Translations under genes and position numbers: made by a program | The notes under the pieces: model-generated | Databases searched by the model: none | Told to the model about the DNA's origin: nothing | Seen by the model: only the letters and a program-made list of their open reading frames with translations | Assembly: GCA_012729725.1 (NCBI GenBank) | Contig: JAAYCO010000075.1 | Coordinates: forward strand, 1 to 53,208 | Reading direction: 5' to 3' | Origin: Planctomycetota bacterium | GTDB taxonomy: Bacteria > Planctomycetota > Phycisphaerae > SM23-33 | DNA length: 53,208 bases | In this document: in pieces, positions 24,066 through 33,420 of the stretch | Position numbering within the stretch: the first letter of the stretch is position 1 | Layout: each line of letters begins with the position of its first letter

Positions 24066-26678
24066 ATGGTGAACAAAGGTGAAGGGTACTCTGGGCATCT
24101 TTCCAAGTGGATGTTGGTCGGACTGGTTCTGGCCTGCATTGGCGGCAGCGCACTGACCGCGTTCGGTCAGGGCGCAAGTGCGACTGCCCAAGCTGCCGAA
24201 CAAGTCACGAATGACGTGCCGATTCCCGCCATATGGTACGTGGCGCCAGGCGGCGCATTAGTTGCGCTGGTCTTTGCCTGGCTGTTCTTCCGCCAGGTGA
24301 AGAACGCCGATCCCGGCGACGCGCGGATGCAGGAAATCGCCGGTTACGTCACCCAGGGCGCATATGCCTACCTGAAGCGCCAGTACAAGGTGGTGGCGGT
24401 CTTCTTCATCATCGTTTCGGCCATCCTTTTTGTCATGGGCCAATACGATATTCAGCATCCCATCGTGTTCGTGGCTTTCCTCACGGGCGGCTTCTTCAGC
24501 GGCCTGTGCGGCTTCTTGGGCATGAAGACGGCGACGATGGCCTCAAACCGCACCGCGCAGGGCGCAAAGACAAGCCTCAACAACGGCTTGCAGATCGCCT
24601 TCCGCGCAGGCGCTGTCATGGGCCTGGTGGTCGTGGGCTTCGGGCTGATTGACATCTCCCTGTGGTTCATCCTTCTGACCAAGATCGCCCCGATGTTCAA
24701 CTACGAGATGTCGCTGTTCGAAGTGACGGTGGTCATGTTGACGTTCGGCATGGGCGCCAGCTCCCAGGCGTTGTTCGCGCGTGTTGGCGGCGGCATCTAC
24801 ACTAAGGCCGCCGACGTGGGCGCCGACCTTGTGGGCAAGGTTGAAGCCGGCATTCCTGAAGACGATCCGCGTAACCCGGCCACTATCGCCGACAATGTTG
24901 GCGACAACGTTGGCGACGTCGCCGGCATGGGCGCCGATCTGTACGAAAGCTACTGCGGTTCGATTCTCGCCACGGCGGCGCTGGGCGTCGCGGCTGCGAT
25001 TGGCCTTGGCATCAGCGATCTCGGCGCGCAGGTTCGGCTGATCTCGCTGCCGATGGTGCTCGCGGGCGTTGGCATCTTCCTGAGCATCCTGGGCATCTAC
25101 ATGGTGCGGGCGAAGGAAAACGCCTCCATGAAGCAGCTCATGGGCGCACTGAACACCGGCATTTTTGGTTCAACAATCCTTATCGCACTGGCGGGCCTTG
25201 GCATCTGCTACTGGATGCTCAACCCCGTTCCCGGCGTCAACTGGCTGGGCGTCTGGGGTTCGATCATCACCGGTCTGCTTGCCGGCGTTGCTATCGGCAA
25301 GTTCACCGAGTACTACACCAGCTATGACTACAAGCCCGTGAAGGAGCTTGCAGGCCAGTCCGAAACCGGCCCGGCGACCATCATCATCGGCGGCATCGCC
25401 GAAGGCATGAAGAGCACGTGGGCGTCGCTGGCTACAATCAGTATCGCAATCCTGCTGGCGTACGGCTTCGCCGGCGGGTTCAGTTCGATGTCGCTGGGCC
25501 TCTATGGCGTCGGCATCGCCGCCGTCGGCATGCTGGCCACGCTGGGCATCACACTTGCAACCGATGCGTACGGCCCGATCGCCGACAACGCCGGCGGAAA
25601 CGCCGAGATGACGCATCAGGCGCCGGAAGTTCGCAAGCGAACCGACGCGCTGGACAGTCTTGGAAACACAACTGCCGCGACCGGCAAGGGTTTCGCCATC
25701 GGCTCGGCAGCGTTGACCGCACTTGCCCTTCTGGCTGCATACGTCGAGGAAGTGCGCGTCGGCCTGACCCGCGAGGCCGATTCCGTCCTGCAGGCGGCCG
25801 CCGATCCGTCCGCAATCGTCTACCTCGGCTCGGGCAAGTTCGCCGCGAGAATCGACGGCGAGCCACGCACGCTGCTGGCGCTGACTGGCGATCTGGATAT
25901 CGTCAAGCAACTGCCCAAGGGCGCTGCAACCGGACGGATTGTCAGCCCGGCAACGCCCGAGGAACTCCGCGCGGTGGACAATGTCCGCCGTTTGACGCTC
26001 ATGGTTGACAACCGCCCCCACGCGGTTGACGTTGTAACCGCAAAGGACGCGTCGCTGAGCCAGTACATGAGCTATTATGACGTGACGCTGCTGAACCCCA
26101 AGGTTCTGTGCGGCCTGTTCGCGGGCGTGCTGCTTGTCTTCCTCTTCAGCGCGATGACGATGAAGGCTGTCGGCAGGGCAGCGAAGGCGATGGTGATGGA
26201 AGTGCGAAGGCAGTTCCGTGAAATCGCCGGCATTATGGAAGGCACCGGCAAACCCGATTACGCAAGCTGCGTGGCAATTTCAACCGCCGGCGCACAGAGA
26301 GAGATGATCGTTCCATCCCTCCTGTCGCTTGCCGTTCCGGTGGCGGTGGGCCTGGTGTTGGGTGTTCCGGGCGTGCTTGGCCTGCTTGCGGGCGGCCTGG
26401 CCAGCGGGTTCGCCATGGCTGTTTTCATGGCGAATGCCGGCGGCGCGTGGGACAACTGCAAGAAGTACATCGAAACCGGCGAATATGGCGGAAAGGGTTC
26501 GCAGAACCACAAGGCCGCCGTTGTCGGCGATACCGTCGGCGACCCGTTCAAGGACACCTCCGGCCCGAGCTTGAACATTCTTATCAAGCTCATGAGCATG
26601 GTCTCGGTGGTCTTCGCGGGTCTTATCGTGAAGTACTCGCCGATGGTTTCCGATTGGCTCGGAATGAGCGGCAACTGA
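24066..26678 (+). CDS. hppA: membrane-bound ion-translocating pyrophosphatase
   Basis: The 870-residue protein couples PPi hydrolysis to ion pumping. It carries the substrate-binding block [13 protein letters not shown] and [20 protein letters not shown], and [17 protein letters not shown]. Its [18 protein letters not shown] segment is also diagnostic. Ala in [10 protein letters not shown], where K-independent enzymes have Lys, points to the potassium-dependent subfamily. The ADLYESY glutamate is placed as in Na-pumping and some H-pumping enzymes, so the ion is undecided. It is over 100 residues longer than most relatives. About 110 extra residues sit between two membrane helices (25745-26090), and an extra hydrophobic N-terminal segment is present. 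Confidence 0.95.
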   Translation: MVNKGEGYSGHLSKWMLVGLVLACIGGSALTAFGQGASATAQAAEQVTNDVPIPAIWYVAPGGALVALVFAWLFFRQVKNADPGDARMQEIAGYVTQGAYAYLKRQYKVVAVFFIIVSAILFVMGQYDIQHPIVFVAFLTGGFFSGLCGFLGMKTATMASNRTAQGAKTSLNNGLQIAFRAGAVMGLVVVGFGLIDISLWFILLTKIAPMFNYEMSLFEVTVVMLTFGMGASSQALFARVGGGIYTKAADVGADLVGKVEAGIPEDDPRNPATIADNVGDNVGDVAGMGADLYESYCGSILATAALGVAAAIGLGISDLGAQVRLISLPMVLAGVGIFLSILGIYMVRAKENASMKQLMGALNTGIFGSTILIALAGLGICYWMLNPVPGVNWLGVWGSIITGLLAGVAIGKFTEYYTSYDYKPVKELAGQSETGPATIIIGGIAEGMKSTWASLATISIAILLAYGFAGGFSSMSLGLYGVGIAAVGMLATLGITLATDAYGPIADNAGGNAEMTHQAPEVRKRTDALDSLGNTTAATGKGFAIGSAALTALALLAAYVEEVRVGLTREADSVLQAAADPSAIVYLGSGKFAARIDGEPRTLLALTGDLDIVKQLPKGAATGRIVSPATPEELRAVDNVRRLTLMVDNRPHAVDVVTAKDASLSQYMSYYDVTLLNPKVLCGLFAGVLLVFLFSAMTMKAVGRAAKAMVMEVRRQFREIAGIMEGTGKPDYASCVAISTAGAQREMIVPSLLSLAVPVAVGLVLGVPGVLGLLAGGLASGFAMAVFMANAGGAWDNCKKYIETGEYGGKGSQNHKAAVVGDTVGDPFKDTSGPSLNILIKLMSMVSVVFAGLIVKYSPMVSDWLGMSGN

Positions 26679-26698
26679 GTGTGAGATAGCAGGCAATG

Positions 26699-26751
26699 CG
26701 GGCCGCACGGAGGACGGCACTAGCCACCGCCGTGCGGCCCGTTGCCTTTTT
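26699..26751 (+). terminator. intrinsic terminator after hppA
   Basis: A perfect 12-bp stem (CGGGCCGCACGG at 26699-26710 with CCGTGCGGCCCG at 26730-26741) is followed by TTGCCTTTTT. The ribosome site of rsfS (GGAG, 26752-26755) abuts the T-tract, so rsfS must be transcribed from read-through or from a promoter overlapping the terminator. Confidence 0.85.
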
Positions 26752-26760
26752 GGAGATTGC

Positions 26761-27156
26761 GTGGCAAAGACCGGATCGAAAAAAGACCTTGCCAGGAAGA
26801 TGGCGATTGAGGCGGCTCGCATCGCCGAGGCCGACAACTGCCAGGACATCGTGGTGCTGGACCTGCGAGGCATCAGCCCCGTCACCGACTACTTCGTCAT
26901 CTGCACCGGCGCATCAAACCGCCAGATGAGAACCGTCGCCGACGACATTGTCGAAGCGGGCCTCAAATCCGGCAACAAGGCGTACCAGATCGCCGGCATC
27001 GACAGCCCCGACTGGATCGTCGTGGACTTCGTTGACGTGGTGGTTCACATCTTCAACGAATCCAGGCGCAAATACTACGACCTCGAGCTGATCTGGGGCG
27101 AAGCGCCTCGCGTTCGCTGGAAGCGGCCAGTCCGACGAAAAACCACTGAACAGTAA
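26761..27156 (+). CDS. rsfS: ribosome silencing factor (Iojap/YbeB family)
   Basis: The 131-residue protein binds ribosomal protein uL14 on the large subunit and blocks subunit joining under starvation. Conserved stretches include DIVVLDLRGISPVTDYFVIC, GASNRQMRTVADDI, DSPDWIVVDFVDVVVHIF and the ending RKYYDLELIWGEAP. It starts with GTG, with GGAG five bases upstream inside the terminator tail. argS follows after 43 bp. Confidence 0.93.
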   Translation: MAKTGSKKDLARKMAIEAARIAEADNCQDIVVLDLRGISPVTDYFVICTGASNRQMRTVADDIVEAGLKSGNKAYQIAGIDSPDWIVVDFVDVVVHIFNESRRKYYDLELIWGEAPRVRWKRPVRRKTTEQ

Positions 27157-27199
27157 TCCCCTTTCCGGATCAGATTCCTTGAGGGGCAGGCGTCAACAA

Positions 27200-28930
27200 A
27201 TGAATCTTCGTCGAGAGCTTGAATCACGTATTCACGATGCACTGGTCGCCGCCGGCGCTCCCGCCGACAGCCCGGCGCTGATCGTACCGTCGGCCCGGCC
27301 GCAATTTGGCGATTACCAGGCCAACGGCGTTATGTCCGCCGCGAAGCGGATGAAGATCAACCCGCGCGAGCTGGCCGGCAAAACGCAGCAGTTTCTCAAA
27401 CTTGATGATCTGGCACGGAAGGTCGAGATCGCCGGGCCGGGCTTTCTCAATATTCATCTTCGCGACGAATGGGTCGCCGCGCAGGTGGCTGGGCTTCAGG
27501 ACGATCCGCGCCTCGGCGTGGCGGCTGCGAGCGAGCCGCAAAAGGTTGTAGTTGATTATTCCGCGCCGAACCTCGCCAAGGAAATGCACGTCGGACACCT
27601 CAGAAGCACGATCATCGGCGATGCGATGGCGCGGGTGCTGGGCTTTCTGGGGCACAATGTAATCCGGCAGAATCACGTGGGCGACTGGGGCACGCAGTTC
27701 GGCATGCTGATCGCCTACATGGAGTCATCGTCATCCGACGCCTCGGCGCCGATCGGCGACCTGGAAGACTTCTACCGCCAGGCCAAGAAGAAATTCGACG
27801 AGGACGCCGCGTTCGCCGACCTGGCCCGCGCTTATGTGGTCCGGCTTCAGGGCGGCGACAAGGACGTGCTGGCGAAGTGGAAGGTGTTCCTCGAAAAGTC
27901 GCTTGCTCATTGCCAGGCGGTTTACGACCGGCTGGGCGCGCTGCTGACCGAGGCCGACATTCGCGGCGAAAGCGCATACAACGCTGATTTGCCTGTTGTG
28001 GTCGAAGATCTGGGCAAGCAGGGCCTGCTTAAGGAATCGCAAGGCGCATTGTGCGTGTTCCTGCCGGAATTTGTCGGCAAGGACGGCGCGCCGCTGCCGC
28101 TGATCGTTCGCAAAAGCGATGAGGGCTTTTTGTACGCCACCACCGATCTTGCGGCGATTCGTTACAGGGTCAAGTCGCTCGACGCCAAGCGCATTCTGTA
28201 TGTTGTCGACGCAAGGCAGTCGCTGCACTTTCGCCAAGTGTTCGCCGTCGCGCGCAAGGCCGGTTTCGCCGGAGATGACGTGTCGCTTGAACACGTCGCG
28301 TTCGGCACGATGATGGGCGAAGACGGCAAGCCGTTCAAGACACGAACGGGCGGCACGGTGAAGCTGATGGACCTGCTCGACGAGGCTCAGCGCAAGGCGT
28401 ACGACCTTGTCACCGACAAGAACCCCGAACTTGACGAGGAGCTTCGGCGGCGAATCGCCCGCGCGGTTGGCGTGGGCGCGGTCAAATATGCCGATCTTTC
28501 GCAGAACCGAACCAGTGATTACGTCTTCTCATGGGAGAAGATGTTGTCTCTGGACGGCAACACCGCGCCCTACATGCAGTATGCTTACGCCCGTATCCGC
28601 AGCATCTTTCGCAAGGGGCTCGATCAGGCCGGCGGCCAGTCCGGCGGCGTGAAGATCACTCTGGAATCGCCGGCAGAGAGAAGCCTCTGCCTGAAGATAC
28701 TCCAGTTGCCCGAAACGCTGGAGGTGGCAGCCGGCGAGTCGCTGCCGAATATGCTGTGCGCATACCTCTACGAACTGGCGGGGGCGTTCATGTCGTTCTA
28801 CGAGAACTGCCCGGTGCTTCAGTCTCCCGAGCCGCTTCGTTCGAGCAGATTGAGCCTCTGCCGCATCACAGCCGAGATACTCAAGACGTCGCTGGGACTT
28901 CTGGGCATCGAGGTGGTCGAGCAGATGTAG
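27200..28930 (+). CDS. argS: arginyl-tRNA synthetase
   Basis: The 576-residue class I synthetase charges tRNA-Arg. It has an N-terminal additional domain (residues 1-100), the HIGH motif as HVGH within NLAKEMHVGHLRSTIIGDAM, and a KMSK-like region degenerate as GKPFKTRTGG, as is normal for ArgRS. The C-terminal DALR anticodon-binding domain ends in SLGLLGIEVVEQM. The ATG at 27200 is preferred over a TTG at 27179. A tRNA-Arg(CCG) gene lies about 10 kb downstream. Confidence 0.96.
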   Translation: MNLRRELESRIHDALVAAGAPADSPALIVPSARPQFGDYQANGVMSAAKRMKINPRELAGKTQQFLKLDDLARKVEIAGPGFLNIHLRDEWVAAQVAGLQDDPRLGVAAASEPQKVVVDYSAPNLAKEMHVGHLRSTIIGDAMARVLGFLGHNVIRQNHVGDWGTQFGMLIAYMESSSSDASAPIGDLEDFYRQAKKKFDEDAAFADLARAYVVRLQGGDKDVLAKWKVFLEKSLAHCQAVYDRLGALLTEADIRGESAYNADLPVVVEDLGKQGLLKESQGALCVFLPEFVGKDGAPLPLIVRKSDEGFLYATTDLAAIRYRVKSLDAKRILYVVDARQSLHFRQVFAVARKAGFAGDDVSLEHVAFGTMMGEDGKPFKTRTGGTVKLMDLLDEAQRKAYDLVTDKNPELDEELRRRIARAVGVGAVKYADLSQNRTSDYVFSWEKMLSLDGNTAPYMQYAYARIRSIFRKGLDQAGGQSGGVKITLESPAERSLCLKILQLPETLEVAAGESLPNMLCAYLYELAGAFMSFYENCPVLQSPEPLRSSRLSLCRITAEILKTSLGLLGIEVVEQM

Positions 28931-28954
28931 CGGCTGCGGCGTCGTATAAACAAT

Positions 28955-29956
28955 ATGAGCGCCCAGCGTCAACTCCAACAGAAGATAAAGATGCTTGCCG
29001 CCGAGGCGGGCTTTGCTCGCTCCGGCGTCGCGCCGATCGATCCGCCCGCTGACGGCGAGCGTTTTGTACAATGGCTGGCCAAAGGCCACGGCGGCGGCAT
29101 GCAGTACCTCGCCCGGAATACGGATGTCAGGCTCGACCCCCGCAAATTGCTCGACGGCGCCAGGTCGGTTCTCTGCCTTGCGTGGGCGTACGACAGGCGC
29201 GACTGTCCATCGGGCCTATTTGCCCGATATGCCCGGGGCGCGGATTATCACCAGACGCTCAAGCAACTCTGCCGCCGCCTGATGGATCAGATTCGCCTGA
29301 TCGCGCCGCACTTTCGGGGACGAGCGTTTGTGGATTCCGCGCCTCTGCTGGAGCGAAGCCTCGCCGCCAGGGCGGGGCTTGGCGTGATCGGCGCCAACGG
29401 CTGTCTGATCGTGCCGGGTGTCGGCAGTTATGTTCTGCTGGCCGAGATTGTGAGCAATCTGGATCTCCCCGCTGATGAGCCGCTCGAGCCCGCCTGCCAG
29501 CAGTGCGGCCGGTGCATCCGCGCCTGCCCGACAAATGCGTTTGACCCCGACGGAATGCTCGACGCCCGGCGCTGCCTTAGCTACCTGACCATCGAGCACA
29601 AAGGGCCGATGGATCCGGGGCGGATAGAAAAAATCACGCGTATTGCGGGATGCGACATCTGCCAGGAGGTCTGCCCGCACAACGCCGGCGCCTGCCAGGC
29701 ATCGCCTGGACCCGCAAACGCGGTTGAATCGGCAACTCTTGGTGACATCATCAACTGGCGGTCTGACGACTGGGCGACGAAGTCGGCCGGCACTGCCGTG
29801 GCCAGACTCAGCTACGAAATGTTGATGCGCAACGCGGTTATTGTCGCCGCGAATGCCGGCAGGGGGGATTTGACGAACCGGATTCGGGATCTTGAGCCGG
29901 TTGTTGGATCAGAGATAGTAGAATGGGCGCTTCGCAAACTTGGCGGGGCGCAATAG
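28955..29956 (+). CDS. queG: epoxyqueuosine reductase
   Basis: The 333-residue cobalamin-dependent Fe-S enzyme performs the last step of queuosine synthesis in tRNA. Two ferredoxin-type cysteine clusters are present: [15 protein letters not shown] and [13 protein letters not shown]. The QueG start [17 protein letters not shown] and the RSFLCLAWAY-like [13 protein letters not shown] segment also fit. It starts 24 bp after argS without a ribosome site. TATAAA (28945-28950) sits four bases before the ATG. folE, whose product feeds queuosine and folate synthesis, follows at once. Confidence 0.93.
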   Translation: MSAQRQLQQKIKMLAAEAGFARSGVAPIDPPADGERFVQWLAKGHGGGMQYLARNTDVRLDPRKLLDGARSVLCLAWAYDRRDCPSGLFARYARGADYHQTLKQLCRRLMDQIRLIAPHFRGRAFVDSAPLLERSLAARAGLGVIGANGCLIVPGVGSYVLLAEIVSNLDLPADEPLEPACQQCGRCIRACPTNAFDPDGMLDARRCLSYLTIEHKGPMDPGRIEKITRIAGCDICQEVCPHNAGACQASPGPANAVESATLGDIINWRSDDWATKSAGTAVARLSYEMLMRNAVIVAANAGRGDLTNRIRDLEPVVGSEIVEWALRKLGGAQ

Positions 29957-29957
29957 A

Positions 29958-30554
29958 ATGGCACCCATGGACAAGAAGAAAGACGCCGTGGACAAGGTTG
30001 CGATTGAGCAGGCGGTAAGGCAGATACTTGTTGCGGTCGGAGAAGATCCCGATCGCGAAGGTCTCAAGAACACTCCGTCTCGCGTGGCGAGGATGTACGA
30101 AGAGTTGTTCATGGGGCTTTACAAGGACGCCTCCGTTCATTTGGACGTTGGGTTCAGCGAGCAGTACGACGAGATGGTCGTGTTGCGCGACATCTCGTTC
30201 TATTCGATGTGCGAGCACCATCTGCTGCCGTTCATGGGCAAGGCGCACATTGCGTATCTGCCTCGCGGCAAGGTGGTGGGGCTTAGCAAGCTTGCCCGCG
30301 TTGTGGAGCTTTGCGCCCGCCGCCCACAGTTGCAGGAGCGCCTGACGCAGCAGATCGCCGACATGATCATGAACAAGCTGGACGCAAAAGGTTGCGCCGT
30401 CATCCTCGAGGCGTCGCACACCTGCATGACCATTCGCGGAGTTCGCAAGCCCGGCGCCGAGATGGTTACATCCGCGATGCGCGGCACGTTCAAGAGCAAC
30501 CTTGCAACCCGCACCGAGGCGATAAACCTTCTCACCGGCGGCCGGGGCGTCTGA
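29958..30554 (+). CDS. folE: GTP cyclohydrolase I
   Basis: The 198-residue enzyme converts GTP to dihydroneopterin triphosphate, the first step of folate synthesis and also of queuosine synthesis. Signature stretches are [19 protein letters not shown], the zinc-binding [20 protein letters not shown] and [18 protein letters not shown], which holds the second zinc cysteine. The ATG at 29958 follows the queG stop by one base, and an ATG at 29967 is an alternative. The queG-folE pair is functionally coherent. Confidence 0.96.
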   Translation: MAPMDKKKDAVDKVAIEQAVRQILVAVGEDPDREGLKNTPSRVARMYEELFMGLYKDASVHLDVGFSEQYDEMVVLRDISFYSMCEHHLLPFMGKAHIAYLPRGKVVGLSKLARVVELCARRPQLQERLTQQIADMIMNKLDAKGCAVILEASHTCMTIRGVRKPGAEMVTSAMRGTFKSNLATRTEAINLLTGGRGV

Positions 30555-30574
30555 GGGCCGATTGGCTTAATTGC

Positions 30575-30602
30575 TTGACTTGGTTCATCGCTTTGCTAAA
30601 CT
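30575..30602 (+). promoter_or_regulatory. promoter of the tRNA-Gln gene
   Basis: TTGACT (30575-30580) and TAAACT (30597-30602) are separated by 16 bp. Transcription would start near 30609, about 28 bases before the tRNA. Confidence 0.65.
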
Positions 30603-30636
30603 TTGTTGGTCGCCGGGTCATTTCCGGCTTCCCCCT

Positions 30637-30707
30637 TGGGGAATAGTGTAACGGCAGCACAACTGACTCTGGATCAGTTAGTCTAGGTTCAAATCCTAGT
30701 TCCCCAG
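30637..30707 (+). tRNA. tRNA-Gln (anticodon CTG)
   Basis: The acceptor stem pairs TGGGGAA with TTCCCCA, and the T loop has the standard GGTTCAAATCC. The anticodon arm is ACTGA-CTCTGGA-TCAGT, giving anticodon CTG for codon CAG. The 3' CCA is not encoded. The 71-base gene has its own promoter upstream and a terminator directly downstream. Confidence 0.95.
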
Positions 30708-30711
30708 GTCC

Positions 30712-30743
30712 AACTCCCGCGCCGCAGGGTGTGGGAGTTTTTT
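30712..30743 (+). terminator. intrinsic terminator of the tRNA-Gln gene
   Basis: AACTCCC (30712-30718) pairs with GGGAGTT (30733-30739), followed by a run of T. It starts five bases after the tRNA. Confidence 0.85.
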
Positions 30744-30787
30744 GTATACTCAAGGCCGATGGCGAACCGTAGTAACAGTTGATTGTG

Positions 30788-30818
30788 TTCGACTGGAGTA
30801 GTTTGCATCGCCTATAAT
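30788..30818 (+). promoter_or_regulatory. promoter of the SEC-C gene and perhaps carA
   Basis: A perfect -10 box TATAAT (30813-30818) lies 35 bp before the SEC-C start codon. The -35 region is weaker: TTCGAC at 30788-30793 with a 19-bp spacer, or CGACTG with 17. Confidence 0.5.
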
Positions 30819-30853
30819 GCCGGCCGGCTCAACAGGCAGCAGAGGAGATGTCC

Positions 30854-31075
<222 letters not shown>

Positions 31076-31111
31076 CCGCCAGTTTGGTTTTCGCAAGTCG
31101 AGGGCAATAAG

Positions 31112-32314
31112 TTGGCTTCAGGCAACAACAAATGCAGGCTGGCTCTGGAAGATGGGCATGTCTTCATCGGGCAGAGCATAGGCGCCAAGGGCGTCGCCGG
31201 AGGCGAGGTCGTCTTTCTCACCGCGATGACCGGCTACCAGGAGGCATTGACCGACCCATCCTACACCGGGCAGATTCTCACGATGACGTATCCGCTGATA
31301 GGCAACTACGGCATAAACGCCGAGGATGTCGAGTCGCGCAGCACCCAGGCGCAGGTGGCGGGATTTGTCATCAAAGAGCTTTCGCCGATCGTCAGCAATC
31401 TCCGCGCGTCGATGGGCCTTCACGAATACCTTGAGCTGGCGGGCGTGGTGGGCCTTAGCGGCATAGACACCCGCGCCCTGACTCGCCGGCTTAGGATCGG
31501 CGGCGCGTGCAACGGCGTAATCAGCACAGAAGACTGCTCCGACAAGCAGTTGGTCGAGCGTGCGGCAGCCCTGCCTTCCATGAGCGGCACGAACCTTGTC
31601 TGCCGCGTCGCGCCGCGCGAGGGCTACGTGTGGAGCGACGGTTTCGCCAGCCCGTTCGCCCAGGTTCGCCGCAAGTGTGAAGGAAAGACACTTAATGTCG
31701 TCGCCATCGACTGCGGCATGAAGGTCAACATCCTTCGCAATCTTGTCGAGAGCGGCTGCAATGTCCGCGTTGTCGGCTCGGGCGCGGCTGCCGAGGAAAT
31801 TCTCGCCTCCAGGCCCGACGGCGTGTTTGTATCCAACGGCCCGGGCGATCCATCTGCCGTCACCGACACCATCGAATGTCTCAAGAAGCTCTCGGGCAAG
31901 GTTCCCATATTCGGCATCTGCCTTGGGCACCAGCTTCTGACGCTTGCCCTTGGCGGGCGCACGTACAAGCTTAAGTTCGGCCATCGCGGCGTGAACCAGC
32001 CCGTCCGGAACGAGGCCACCGGCAAAGTAGAGATAACTTCCCAGAACCATGGGTTTGCCGCGGATGAGGGTTCGCTCACTGCCGTCGGGGCCAAAATTAC
32101 GCACATAAGCCTCAATGACATGACGGTCGAGGGTTTCAGCCATCCCGACAAGGCGATCTTCAGCGTGCAGTATCATCCTGAGGCCTCGGCGGGGCCGCAT
32201 GATGCGTCGTACCTGTTTGATTGCTTCCGCTCGATGATGGAAACTGGCTGCGCTCCCTCGGCTCAGGATATGCACGAGGCTCAGCTGCGGTTGGCGGGAG
32301 TGCATGAGCAATAA
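31112..32314 (+). CDS. carA: carbamoyl-phosphate synthase small subunit
   Basis: The 400-residue glutaminase subunit supplies ammonia for carbamoyl phosphate, used in arginine and pyrimidine synthesis. The N-terminal domain (EVVFLTAMTGYQEALTDPSY) is typical. The class I amidotransferase domain has its nucleophile in FGICLGHQLL and the His-Glu pair in YHPEASAGPHD. The start is TTG at 31112, since no ATG fits. The large subunit carB is not in the window. The next gene overlaps by 11 bp. Confidence 0.94.
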   Translation: MASGNNKCRLALEDGHVFIGQSIGAKGVAGGEVVFLTAMTGYQEALTDPSYTGQILTMTYPLIGNYGINAEDVESRSTQAQVAGFVIKELSPIVSNLRASMGLHEYLELAGVVGLSGIDTRALTRRLRIGGACNGVISTEDCSDKQLVERAAALPSMSGTNLVCRVAPREGYVWSDGFASPFAQVRRKCEGKTLNVVAIDCGMKVNILRNLVESGCNVRVVGSGAAAEEILASRPDGVFVSNGPGDPSAVTDTIECLKKLSGKVPIFGICLGHQLLTLALGGRTYKLKFGHRGVNQPVRNEATGKVEITSQNHGFAADEGSLTAVGAKITHISLNDMTVEGFSHPDKAIFSVQYHPEASAGPHDASYLFDCFRSMMETGCAPSAQDMHEAQLRLAGVHEQ

Positions 32315-33239
32315 ATCCACGATGCCCACAATCATGGGGCTTTGCGCCTTGTTGATGTGGAGTTGCAGTATACCCGTCAGTAGAACCGTTGCCGAGCGGC
32401 TTGGCCCGATTTCCACGGGGGCCTATGCCTTTACAATCGCGGGGCTGCTTGGACTGGCTCACACCCTGTTCACGGGCAAAATGAAGCAGCTACTGCTGCT
32501 GCCGGGCAAGTACCTGCTTGTCTGCGGCCCGATTGTTGTAACATACATCGTCGTTATCTACCTCGTCATCGGTTTCGCGTCCTCCAGGCAGCAGGTAATC
32601 GAGGTGGGCGTGGTGAATTATCTCTGGCCGGCGCTGACGTTGGCGCTGTCCGTGCCGCTGCTTGGCGCAAGGCCCAGGCTATTGTTCTGGCCGGGGGTTC
32701 TGGTGGCGATGGCGGGAGTCTTCATCGCCGCCGGAAGCGGGGGAGGCGCGGATGACGGAGAGAAACTCACGCTTGCGGGCATGATGCTTAACATCTGCCG
32801 CCACCCGGTGATTTATCTTTCAGCCTTTTGCGCCGCCGTGCTGTGGGGGACGTACTCCAACCTCAGCCGGTTGATGTTGCCCGACGGCTCTTCCGGAGGC
32901 GTCAGTGCTTTTCTGCTGGCGGCTGGACTGGTGCTGTGGTTGATGCGCCCCCTCGCTCCCTACGCCGAAAGCTGGACGCCAGGCGTGGCCGCGGAACTTG
33001 CCTTCGCCGCCGTTTTCCCATCCTGCCTTGCATATATGTTCTGGGAACGCGCCATGAAAGAGGGCTCGGTGAGGCTTGTCGTATCGGCTTCATATGCGGT
33101 TCCGGTGTTGTCCACAATTCTCGGATCGCTGCATTTTGGCGTCATGCCGCAATCGACGGTATGGCTCGCTTGTGGGCTGGTCGTAGTGGGGGCGGTCATG
33201 TGCCGATTGTCGATCAGCGAACCGGCGGCGTCAGCCTGA
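32304..33239 (+). CDS. EamA/DMT-superfamily transporter, YddG-like
   Basis: The 311-residue protein has about ten membrane helices in two EamA-type halves, beginning with MGLCALLMWSCSIPVSRTVAE. The layout and the EVGVVNYLWPALTL segment resemble the YddG group of amino-acid exporters. The substrate is not determinable. The ATG lies inside the end of carA (11-bp overlap), so translation is probably coupled. Confidence 0.8.
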   Translation: MSNKSTMPTIMGLCALLMWSCSIPVSRTVAERLGPISTGAYAFTIAGLLGLAHTLFTGKMKQLLLLPGKYLLVCGPIVVTYIVVIYLVIGFASSRQQVIEVGVVNYLWPALTLALSVPLLGARPRLLFWPGVLVAMAGVFIAAGSGGGADDGEKLTLAGMMLNICRHPVIYLSAFCAAVLWGTYSNLSRLMLPDGSSGGVSAFLLAAGLVLWLMRPLAPYAESWTPGVAAELAFAAVFPSCLAYMFWERAMKEGSVRLVVSASYAVPVLSTILGSLHFGVMPQSTVWLACGLVVVGAVMCRLSISEPAASA

Positions 33240-33284
33240 ACCAGCGTCAATCGTGTTTCCGGCCGCGACCCCGCGCTTAGGCAT

Positions 33285-33294
33285 GCTTATAAGC
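33285..33294. promoter_or_regulatory. 10-bp palindrome upstream of the glnN promoter
   Basis: GCTTATAAGC is a perfect palindrome ending 17 bp before the -35 box of the glutamine synthetase gene. It may be an activator or repressor site. Confidence 0.3.
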
Positions 33295-33311
33295 GGTAGT
33301 AGATCATGTTT

Positions 33312-33340
33312 TTGACACGATCCGCGGGCGTGGCTAAACT
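33312..33340 (+). promoter_or_regulatory. sigma70-type promoter of glnN
   Basis: A perfect -35 box TTGACA (33312-33317) is followed after exactly 17 bp by TAAACT (33335-33340). The start of transcription would be near 33347, giving a leader of about 75 bases. Confidence 0.75.
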
Positions 33341-33351
33341 AGCCGACAACT

Positions 33352-33406
33352 TGATCAGAGTCCTTCGCGGGCGCCAATGCGACATCCAAGCCCGGGGGTC
33401 TGATCA
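33352..33406 (+). promoter_or_regulatory. leader stem-loop abutting the glnN ribosome site
   Basis: TGATCAGA (33352-33359) pairs perfectly with TCTGATCA (33399-33406), with further pairing inside. The stem starts a few bases after the predicted transcription start and ends one base before the AAAGGA ribosome site (33408-33413). It could control translation or mRNA stability. Confidence 0.5.
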
Positions 33407-33420
33407 CAAAGGAACTGCAA

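Noticed and set aside
28945-28957. queG as a further leaderless gene
   Set aside because: TATAAA ends only four bases before the ATG, so the predicted start would fall inside the codon; the gene is more simply read from the argS transcript.
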